From assembly GCA_910588125.1 (NCBI GenBank), contig CAJUPI010000029.1:1-36868 (forward strand): a DNA stretch of 36,868 nt. Direction: 5' to 3'. The stretch is from an uncultured Lachnospiraceae bacterium (GTDB taxonomy: Bacteria > Bacillota > Clostridia > Lachnospirales > Lachnospiraceae). The number at the start of each line of letters is the position of its first letter. Positions within the stretch are counted from its first letter, which is position 1. The position numbers and the translations under genes are program-made. The notes under the pieces are model-generated. The model searched no databases. It saw only the letters and a list, made by a program, of their open reading frames with translations, and was not told the DNA's origin. Below are positions 30,938-36,868 of the stretch, piece by piece.

Positions 30938-33015
30938 TTTACTTCTGTCCAGCCTGCGGTATCTTTTAGATCCTCCTGGCTGTTCTGGCTTTCCCAGCCG
31001 CTTTCTCCTTCCGTATTGTTCGTTATCTCGGTATTCTTCTTTGTCAGGCTTTCTTCTGCCGGATTTTTATTGTCTTCGGTTTTCTCGCTCCCGGCTTTCT
31101 CGTTTTCAACTTTCTCGTCCTTGTTCGTTTCGTCTTTCTTCTCCTCCGGATCCGGAATCCCCTTGCAACGCCGGAAGATCTCCATGAACTCTTTGCCGGT
31201 AATCGTCTCCTTCTCAATCAAGAACTCAGCGATCTCATCCATCACTTCCCGGTTCTCGTTCAGCAGCCGTTTTGCTTCTTCATACGATTCCTTGAGGATC
31301 CGCATCACCTCATTGTCCACCTCAGCCGCCGTAGCCTCCCCGCAGTTCATGACTGTCCGTCCACTCAGATATTGATCCTGCTGAGTAGCTAACCCGATCA
31401 ATCCGAATTTCTCCGACATCCCATATTGTGTGACCATCGCCCGTGCCAGGCGAGTCGCCTGTTCAATATCATTAGCCGCACCGGTAGTCACTGACTGGAA
31501 CACAATCTCTTCCGCTGCGCGTCCACCCAGATACCCCACCAGCATAGCCTGAATCTCTTTCTGGCTGTTTAAATATTTCTCTTCCTCCGGAACGTGCATT
31601 ACATATCCCAGGGCGCCCATAGTACGGGGCACAATGGTAATCTTTTGTACCGGCTCCGCATCCTTTTGAAGCGCACTCAAAAGCGCATGCCCTACCTCAT
31701 GATAAGATACAATACGCCGCTCTTCCTTGCTCAGCACCCGATCCTTTTTTTCCTTGCCTACCAGCACTACTTCCACTGCTTCAAACAGATCCTTCTGGCA
31801 CACGGCATTCCGCTGATGCTTGACTGCCAGAATCGCCGCCTCATTGATCATATTGGCCAGATCCGATCCCACCGCCCCGGAAGTTGCCAGGGCAATCGCA
31901 TCCAAATCTACCGTATCATCCAAAGAAACATCCTTGGCATGAACCTTTAAAATCTCCACCCGGCCTTTTAAATCCGGTTTATCGACAATAATACGCCTGT
32001 CAAAACGTCCCGGACGCAAAAGCGCCGGATCCAGAATTTCCGGCCGGTTGGTTGCCGCCAGAATCAGAAGCCCCTTGGACGAATCCACGCCATCCATCTC
32101 GGAAAGTAATTGATTTAATGTCTGCTGCTGTTCCGATTCCCCGCCGCCGCCATAATTGCTGCGGCTGCGCCCGATAGAATCCACCTCATCGATAAAGATA
32201 ATACAGGGCGATGTCTGCTGGGCCTGTTTGAAGAGATCCCTCACCCGGGACGCCCCCACTCCCACATACATCTCCATAAAATCCGAGCCCGAAAGAAAAT
32301 AGAAGGGCACCTTAGCTTCACCGGCAACTGCCCGCGCCAGCAGCGTCTTTCCTGTTCCGGGCGGTCCCACCAGCAGCGCTCCTTTCGGCAGACGGGCCCC
32401 GATATGCGTATATTTTCCCGGGTTCTGTAAAAAATCCACCAGCTCTACCAGGGATTCCTTGGCCTCATCCTCGCCGGCCACATCGGCAAAAGTGATCCCG
32501 GTATCCTTCTGCATATACATTTTCGCCGTACTTTTGCCCACTCCCATGATACCGCCGCCCATACGTTTCATCATGAAATTCATAAAAATCACAATGATGG
32601 CAAACGGGATGACAAAGCTTAAAATACTCTCCAAAAGCACACTGCTGTCCTGAAGCTCCTGTTTAATCTCCACCCCATGCTCCAAAAGCCTGCTGGAAAA
32701 ATCCCAGTCCGAGCTCAGACGAATGACATAATATTGTTTTGCCGGATTCTTTTCATTCACAGTGTCTTTGTAGGTAATATCCAGCACCGAGCTCTTCACC
32801 AGCACTGACTCAACTAGCCCGGACTCCACTTCTTCTACAAACTGATTATAGCTGACCTCTTCCCTTCCCTCCGTTACCATGATATTGCGCATCATATACA
32901 CAGCCACCAGTGTAATGATCGCCGCCACTAGCATAACAACAATTTGACTCTGGGGGCCTTGGTTTTTATTGTTGTTGCCGCCGTTTTCCGGCGGCCGGTG
33001 ATTATTATTGTCCAT
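30934..33015 (-). CDS. ftsH: ATP-dependent membrane zinc metalloprotease FtsH
   Basis: Hexameric AAA+ protease that extracts and degrades membrane and short-lived cytosolic proteins. The 693-aa product has an Asn-rich N-terminus, TM1 (about 24-41), an external domain, TM2 (about 130-148), Walker A GPPGTGKT (217-224), Walker B CIIFIDEVDSIG, the second region of homology ATNRPEILDPALLRPGRFDR, and the zinc site HEVGH (439-443). The final 70 residues are a Lys/Glu/Asn-rich tail longer than in most FtsH. The promoter lies at 33140-33168, with a leader of about 120 nt. It is followed by an overlapping MATE gene. Confidence 0.97.
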   Translation of the reverse strand: MDNNNHRPPENGGNNNKNQGPQSQIVVMLVAAIITLVAVYMMRNIMVTEGREEVSYNQFVEEVESGLVESVLVKSSVLDITYKDTVNEKNPAKQYYVIRLSSDWDFSSRLLEHGVEIKQELQDSSVLLESILSFVIPFAIIVIFMNFMMKRMGGGIMGVGKSTAKMYMQKDTGITFADVAGEDEAKESLVELVDFLQNPGKYTHIGARLPKGALLVGPPGTGKTLLARAVAGEAKVPFYFLSGSDFMEMYVGVGASRVRDLFKQAQQTSPCIIFIDEVDSIGRSRSNYGGGGESEQQQTLNQLLSEMDGVDSSKGLLILAATNRPEILDPALLRPGRFDRRIIVDKPDLKGRVEILKVHAKDVSLDDTVDLDAIALATSGAVGSDLANMINEAAILAVKHQRNAVCQKDLFEAVEVVLVGKEKKDRVLSKEERRIVSYHEVGHALLSALQKDAEPVQKITIVPRTMGALGYVMHVPEEEKYLNSQKEIQAMLVGYLGGRAAEEIVFQSVTTGAANDIEQATRLARAMVTQYGMSEKFGLIGLATQQDQYLSGRTVMNCGEATAAEVDNEVMRILKESYEEAKRLLNENREVMDEIAEFLIEKETITGKEFMEIFRRCKGIPDPEEKKDETNKDEKVENEKAGSEKTEDNKNPAEESLTKKNTEITNNTEGESGWESQNSQEDLKDTAGWTEVK

Positions 33016-33139
33016 AATTTTATATACGCTCCTATTCCTCTTACCTCTTCTTCCCGGCTGCTTTGCCTCCTGCCCTTTTGCCAGAAGCCAGATAGCCTCT
33101 GTACTCCCACGGGCTTTTTATCAAAGCACACTATTCTTC

Positions 33140-33168
33140 ATTATACTTGTTACTTGCCCAGAAATCAA
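33140..33168 (-). promoter_or_regulatory. ftsH promoter
   Basis: Minus-strand TTGATT (33163-33168), 17 bp, TATAAT (33140-33145). It gives a leader of about 120 nt with no strong terminator or known riboswitch visible. Confidence 0.7.
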
Positions 33169-33242
33169 GAAAAGCTCCTATAAAAAATCTATGAATTTTT
33201 AAATTTTCCAAAAAACTTCTGGATTTCCTTTCTGTCTGGTTG

Positions 33243-33248
33243 TATAAT
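33243..33248 (+). promoter_or_regulatory. Probable -10 of pyrG
   Basis: TATAAT preceded directly by TTG; no good -35 at 17 bp. The resulting leader of about 45 nt has no room for the hairpin attenuator known from B. subtilis pyrG. Confidence 0.5.
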
Positions 33249-33299
33249 ATACAAGTTATTTTATAACTATTCTGTTTTCACGGAAAAGGAGGTTCTTCT

Positions 33300-34907
33300 A
33301 TGCCCGTAAAATACGTCTTCGTCACCGGTGGCGTAGTATCCGGCCTTGGCAAAGGCATTACTGCCGCATCGCTTGGGCGGCTGCTAAAGGCCCGCGGTTA
33401 TCAAGTCACCATGCAGAAATTTGACCCTTACATCAATATTGACCCCGGCACCATGAATCCTGTACAGCACGGAGAGGTATTCGTAACGGATGATGGTGCG
33501 GAAACCGACCTCGATTTAGGTCACTATGAACGATTCATTGATGAAAGTCTCACTAAAAATTCTAACGTCACCACTGGTAAAGTCTACTGGAGCGTCCTGC
33601 AAAAAGAACGGCGCGGCGACTTCGGCGGCGGCACTGTCCAAGTCATCCCCCATATTACCAATGAAATAAAAAACCGTTTTCACCGCAATTTTACTACCGA
33701 GAAAACAGAGATTGCCATTATTGAAGTCGGCGGTACGGTAGGTGACATTGAAAGCCAGCCCTTTTTGGAAGCGATCCGTCAGTTTCAGCATGAAATCGGC
33801 CATCAAAACGCCATCTTAATTCATGTAACCCTGATCCCCTATTTAAAAGCCTCCGGAGAATTAAAAACCAAACCGACCCAGGCCAGCGTCAAGGATCTGC
33901 AAAGCATGGGAATCTGGCCGGATATCATAGTCTGTCGCAGTGAGCATCCTCTGGATTCTGCCATTCGCAGTAAAATTGCCCTTTTCTGCAACGTCCCTAA
34001 AGAGCATGTGCTGCAAAATCTGGATGTTGAAGTTCTCTATGAAGCTCCGCTGGCAATGGAAGAAGAACATTTAGCCCAGGTTGCCTGCGAATGCCTGAAC
34101 CTGGAATGTCCCGAACCGGATCTGGAGGACTGGCAAAGGATGATCGATGCCTGGAAGCATCCACAGCATACGGTCACGGTCGCTTTAGTCGGCAAATACA
34201 CCAAGCTCCATGATGCCTATATCTCTGTTGTGGAAGCATTGAAGCATGGCGGCGTTGCCAATCACACCAGTGTCGATATCCGCTGGATCGATTCTGAGAC
34301 GGTCACTCCTGAAAATGTTGAAGAGCTGCTTCATGATGTCCAGGGCGTCCTGGTGCCGGGCGGCTTTGGCGACCGCGGTATTGATGGAAAGATTTTTGCC
34401 ATCCGCTATGCCCGGGAACATGGTGTGCCGTTCCTCGGCTTATGCCTGGGTATGCAGCTGGCCATCGTGGAATTTGCCCGCCATGTCGTCGGGTATGAAG
34501 ATGCCCACAGCATTGAGCTGAATCCCTCCACCACGCATCCTGTCATCCATCTGATGCCGGATCAGAACGGAATCGAGGATATCGGCGGTACTCTTCGGCT
34601 AGGTTCCTACCCCTGTGTACTGGATAAAGCCTCCCAAGCCTACCGGCTTTATGGACAGGAAACAATCCATGAGCGTCACCGCCACCGCTATGAGGTCAAC
34701 AATGATTTCCGGAAAGTGCTGACCAAACATGGCCTGATGCTCTCCGGCAAATCTCCGGATGGGCGGATTATCGAGATGATCGAGCTTCCCTCCCATCCCT
34801 GGTTTATTGCTACCCAGGCGCATCCGGAATTAAAATCCCGTCCCAACCGTCCACATCCGCTGTTTGATGGATTTATCCGGGCGGCTCTTGGGGGCGAGAA
34901 CGGATAG
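33300..34907 (+). CDS. pyrG: CTP synthase
   Basis: Converts UTP to CTP using ATP and glutamine. The 535-aa protein has the N-terminal synthetase domain (VFVTGGVVSGLGKGITAASLGRLLK at the start, FDPYINIDPGTMNP, GGTVGDIES) and a C-terminal class I glutamine amidotransferase domain: VPGGFGDRG, nucleophile C382 in FLGLCLGMQ, and the His-Glu pair in ATQAHPELKSRP. A strong AAAAGGAGG site with 7-bp spacing decides the start. It is monocistronic; a mobile palindrome begins 4 bp after the stop. Confidence 0.98.
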   Translation: MPVKYVFVTGGVVSGLGKGITAASLGRLLKARGYQVTMQKFDPYINIDPGTMNPVQHGEVFVTDDGAETDLDLGHYERFIDESLTKNSNVTTGKVYWSVLQKERRGDFGGGTVQVIPHITNEIKNRFHRNFTTEKTEIAIIEVGGTVGDIESQPFLEAIRQFQHEIGHQNAILIHVTLIPYLKASGELKTKPTQASVKDLQSMGIWPDIIVCRSEHPLDSAIRSKIALFCNVPKEHVLQNLDVEVLYEAPLAMEEEHLAQVACECLNLECPEPDLEDWQRMIDAWKHPQHTVTVALVGKYTKLHDAYISVVEALKHGGVANHTSVDIRWIDSETVTPENVEELLHDVQGVLVPGGFGDRGIDGKIFAIRYAREHGVPFLGLCLGMQLAIVEFARHVVGYEDAHSIELNPSTTHPVIHLMPDQNGIEDIGGTLRLGSYPCVLDKASQAYRLYGQETIHERHRHRYEVNNDFRKVLTKHGLMLSGKSPDGRIIEMIELPSHPWFIATQAHPELKSRPNRPHPLFDGFIRAALGGENG

Positions 34908-34911
34908 GGTA

Positions 34912-35206
34912 ATTGTGTAAGGTACGGTGTAAGGTACGCCAGGGAGAAAGGCGGGGGCGGCTGGCCGGCTTAGGGGGGATTTTTTTCCGTTTCGGGATTA
35001 AGAAGTCTTAAAATTTCTGAATTTTGCAAAAAGCGAATCAAAAATACCCAAACTCGCTAACGCTCAAACAGTGGGTATTTTTGATTCAAAGCAAAATCCG
35101 GAAATTTAAAGACTTCTAGAATCCCTGTAAATGTCAAAAAATCCCCCCTAGGCCGGCCAGCCGCCCCCGCCTTTCTCCCTGGCTGAATATTGTCTAACTT
35201 AATTGG
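34912..35206 (-). mobile_element. Divergent palindromic element with rewritten stem
   Basis: It has the same architecture as the 310-bp copies (R-end AAGGTACGCCAGGG left, CCCTGGCTGAATATT right, three inner hairpins), but the outer arm reads GGCGGGGGCGGCTGGCCGG and pairs with an equally changed right arm. The central hairpin is also rewritten on both sides (GAATCAAAAATACCC / GGGTATTTTTGATTC instead of GAAACGAAAATCC / GGATTTTCGTTTC). The terminal repeats are worn (left GTAATTGTGTAAGG, right AACTTAATTGGG). It follows pyrG directly and could serve as its 3' structure. Confidence 0.82.
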
Positions 35207-35384
35207 GTTATGGTCGTTTATTCTTTTTTCCTGAGTTTTTCTTGAAGTTTTCTATTATCTGTTATTTACATTTTCTGCCAAATTATCCTGTCCACATCTT
35301 TCCACTCATAAATCAGTGTTCTCCATCCATAATATCCTTAAATTCGGATAACTTATGGTATGAAACGAAGAGAAAGGAGAAATT

Positions 35385-35576
35385 ATGAAACCACCAAAAA
35401 ATCCTGATACTCCTGCTAATGATCCTTATGGTTGTGATGAACCGGACGGGCTGAATATCAAAGCCTGTTCTGCTACGGATTGTACCGGCTTGATTCCTGC
35501 ACTTCCGCAGTCTGATTCGGAGCTTGAATCTTATGCTGAGGTGTATCATTATCCTGCTGATATTTTTGAAGGCTAA
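35385..35576 (+). CDS. Small Cys-containing hypothetical protein
   Basis: A 63-aa acidic, Pro-rich protein starting MKPPKNPDTP, with the compact core YGCDEPDGLN and ACSATDCTGLIPALP (three Cys). AAAGGAG lies 7 bp before the ATG. It looks like one of the short conserved proteins of Lachnospiraceae, but I cannot name a family or a function. No clear promoter or terminator was identified. Confidence 0.65.
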   Translation: MKPPKNPDTPANDPYGCDEPDGLNIKACSATDCTGLIPALPQSDSELESYAEVYHYPADIFEG

Positions 35577-35642
35577 ATCCAAAACCTTTTTTGAATCCAT
35601 TGCGTCCATCTGGATAACACCACAAAATACAACTGAAAAGGG

Positions 35643-35673
35643 CAATGTCATGATGTTGGGGTCAAAAGGTGCC
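35643..35673. repeat. Remnant of a CAATGTCAT element end
   Basis: CAATGTCATGATGTTGG then GGGTCAAAAGGTGCC resembles the left edge of the decayed copy near 26450 (GGGTCAAAAAGTACGCC). It is probably a leftover terminus next to a broken gene. Confidence 0.4.
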
Positions 35674-35680
35674 AATGTAG

Positions 35681-35821
35681 AAAAAAGTTATAGGTCAAGA
35701 TGAACTCATTAGGAGAACTGGCGGAAGAAGTGCAAGAAGTATAGAGTTTAAATTACAACAACCTATGAAAGATATAATTAAACAAAAAGCTTATGAAGAA
35801 TATGATATCTATTCAAGATAA
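35681..35821 (+). pseudogene. C-terminal fragment of an unidentified protein
   Basis: An open stretch of 46 codons with no start codon or ribosome site, preceded by a stop (35678-35680) and the element remnant. It reads KKVIGQDELIRRTGGRSA...KAYEEYDIYSR and ends at TAA. The composition is protein-like, and the region is more AT-rich than its surroundings. It looks like the tail of a gene whose front was lost. I do not recognise the family; the tail of a secreted toxin or other accessory protein is possible. Confidence 0.4.
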
Positions 35822-36021
35822 TTTTTCTTTAAGCACACTTGAATACCTTTTATCGGATCTCTATGGGTAAGATAGAACGAGGCAAAGATATTCGCAATTT
35901 CATAGCCACAGTTTTCTTGCCCAAAAGGTTCCAATTGGAATATTGTTTTTCTGGCAAAAACTTTCTTAGACTCCCTCAATGCACTATCTGGAATAATGAT
36001 TTTTTTCAATTCAGAGAGCAC
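35809..36021 (-). CDS. Short hypothetical ORF (possible gene fragment)
   Basis: A 70-aa frame starting at GTG with only a weak AAAGAAG upstream. The product (ending ASFYLTHRDPIKGIQVCLKKNYLE) is plausible as a small soluble protein, but I recognise no family. It converges with and overlaps the 46-codon fragment on the other strand by 13 bp. The start lies in the second arm of an inverted repeat (36012-36072). This AT-rich patch reads as accessory debris; the ORF may not be expressed. Confidence 0.35.
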   Translation of the reverse strand: MLSELKKIIIPDSALRESKKVFARKTIFQLEPFGQENCGYEIANIFASFYLTHRDPIKGIQVCLKKNYLE

Positions 36022-36073
36022 ATCTTCTTTGAGAAAGCCAATCCCGTTTCTCTCTTCCCGGCGTGCTCTCTGA
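36011..36073. repeat. Nested inverted repeat
   Basis: TCAGAGAGCAC (36011-36021) pairs with GTGCTCTCTGA (36063-36073). Inside, GAGAAA (36031-36036) pairs with TTTCTC (36047-36052). No U-tract follows on either strand. It may be a 3'-end structure for the gene at 36096 or a decayed element. Confidence 0.5.
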
Positions 36074-36095
36074 AAAACATTAATTCAACGGTATA

Positions 36096-36644
36096 TCAAT
36101 AGGATCCCCGCCGCAAAAGCTTTTTAAGGCAGGAAAAAGTCCGTTTCTCTCCCTTGTCCCGCAGCAGAAGCAAAATCTTCTCCAGAAGCCGTTTCGTCTC
36201 CGGATGCATAGCTCCCTCCAAATAGGGCCTTTCTCTCTGATAGTACTCCCATGCAGAAGCATCGGTGTATTCCTTCCCCCGATAGACCTTACAGGCAGCA
36301 ATCCGATCCATCACCATCTCCACCACATAATTGAGCGGCATCTTACATCCGGTAATCCCGCAGCTTGCCTTGGAAAAATCCATCCAGTATTCAAAATGAT
36401 GCTTATTTCTTCCTTTATGATGCAGCCAGGCCGCCGAATAACCCAGCTCTTCCCTCTCCACCGCATTCGGGCTGCGATCCCCCTGATAGTATCGTACTCC
36501 TGTCCAAAACTCTGACGGCATATATTTAGAAAGATCATGCAACAACCCCTGCCGGTATAACCCAACCCGAAAACAATGTAACATAACCAGGCATTTATGT
36601 TCCGTAATCGTCACCAAATGACGCCAAATATTTCGTATTTTCAT
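36096..36644 (-). CDS. DUF5662 family (HD-like) protein
   Basis: A 182-aa cytosolic protein that fits the DUF5662 family. His/Asp residues are arranged as in HD-type metal sites: CLVMLHCFRVGLYRQGLLHDLSKYMPSEFW, then AAWLHHKGRNKHHFEYW, then VVEMVMDRIAACKVYRG. In this family such residues probably bind metal, but no reaction is established. The ATG at 36644 is preceded by GAGGT; the frame extends upstream into element remnants, which gives no better start. The upstream region is filled by mobile-element ends, so its promoter is unclear. Confidence 0.85.
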   Translation of the reverse strand: MKIRNIWRHLVTITEHKCLVMLHCFRVGLYRQGLLHDLSKYMPSEFWTGVRYYQGDRSPNAVEREELGYSAAWLHHKGRNKHHFEYWMDFSKASCGITGCKMPLNYVVEMVMDRIAACKVYRGKEYTDASAWEYYQRERPYLEGAMHPETKRLLEKILLLLRDKGEKRTFSCLKKLLRRGSY

Positions 36645-36717
36645 TCTATCAACCTCATTCCCATTGAAATTCCATTTTAGCAGAAAAACCAATCCTGACC
36701 TGATGAGCCTAATCTCA

Positions 36718-36740
36718 GCCCTGAGAATATTCAGCCCTGG
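36718..36740 (+). repeat. Solo L-end fragment of the palindromic element
   Basis: CCTGAGAATATTCAGCCCTGG matches the L-end signature CTGAGAATACTCAGCCAGGG of full copies but lacks TIR and stem. It directly abuts the next copy, suggesting that one element inserted beside or into an older one. Confidence 0.55.
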
Positions 36741-36743
36741 ATC

Positions 36744-36868
36744 CAATGTCATTAAGTTTAGCTCTAAGAATACTCAGCCAGGGAAAAAGGAGCGGGAAGC
36801 GGCCGGAAATGGTCGGCTGCTTTTGACTTTGCAGGGATTTAGAAGTCCTTAAATCCCTGAGTTTTGCC
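36744..36868 (+). mobile_element. Left part of another palindromic element (cut by window end)
   Basis: It begins CAATGTCATTAAG, has the L-end AAGAATACTCAGCCAGGG, the stem arm GGAGCGGGAAGCGGCCGG, and the first inner hairpin AGGGATTTAGAAGTCC. It follows the template of copy A until the window ends; the right half is not in view. Confidence 0.85.

Noticed and set aside
35839..36102. 87-codon plus-strand ORF
   Set aside because: No ribosome site, and it covers the opposite-strand ORF and the inverted repeat; the opposite strand reads as more protein-like.
1..36868. CRISPR array suggested by many repeated segments
   Set aside because: The repeats are 130-310 bp, dispersed over the whole window, palindromic and flanked by target duplications; there are no short regular spacers and no cas genes.

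Overview
The window looks like a chromosomal segment of an anaerobic, low-to-medium GC Firmicute, most likely Lachnospiraceae (Clostridia). Reasons: CIRCE-controlled groES-groEL, AddAB rather than RecBCD, the two-subunit GlgC/GlgD pair, the [FeFe]-hydrogenase maturases HydF and HydE, a bacterial GlnRS, and strong AGGAGG ribosome binding sites throughout. I saw no phage, plasmid, CRISPR, rRNA or tRNA.

Layout. 1-5.6 kb: groEL and groES (minus), a small Ala-rich membrane-anchored protein, glnS (minus), and a C_GCAxxG_C_C protein read from a promoter back to back with that of glnS. 5.7-8.9 kb: a three-hairpin untranslated leader, glgC-glgD, and a small HExxH/double-CxxC protein. 8.9-11.9 kb: a promoter-to-terminator non-coding RNA candidate, a mobile repeat, then hydF-hydE. 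11.9-19.1 kb: addB-addA (minus), whose 3' end overlaps hydE. 19.6-20.0 kb: a small membrane protein. 20.2-29.4 kb: a catabolic island. 29.6-34.9 kb: ftsH and a MATE transporter overlapping by 4 bp (minus), then pyrG (plus). 35-36.9 kb: small or decayed genes and a DUF5662-type protein.

The most interesting system is the island at 20.2-29.4 kb. One operon encodes an RraA/HMG-CHA aldolase-like protein, three tandem GalB-like proteins of the PIG-L fold, and a TctCBA tricarboxylate transporter. Next to it are a PrpF/GalD-type tautomerase with its own promoter and a divergent LysR regulator. Tautomerase, hydratase and aldolase are the last three steps of the gallate / protocatechuate 4,5-cleavage pathway, from 4-oxalomesaconate to pyruvate plus oxaloacetate. 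Here they come without any oxygen-dependent ring-cleavage enzyme and with an importer. I infer that the cell takes up a ready-made oxo- or unsaturated tricarboxylate and ferments it. Both minus-strand promoters carry the same palindrome (ATAAC-N5-GTTAT, a LysR T-N11-A box) at the same distance from the -10 hexamer, inside a block matching at 36 of 42 ungapped positions.

The second theme is a family of long-palindrome mobile elements with at least ten copies or remnants in 37 kb. Full copies are exactly 310 bp, start CAATGTCATT, end with its complement, and where best preserved are flanked by 10-bp direct repeats. This resembles MITEs moved by an IS4-type transposase. Arm sequences differ between copies but still pair within each copy. 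One full copy is nested inside a shorter one, and the pair has split the leader of the LysR regulator gene from its presumed operator/promoter.
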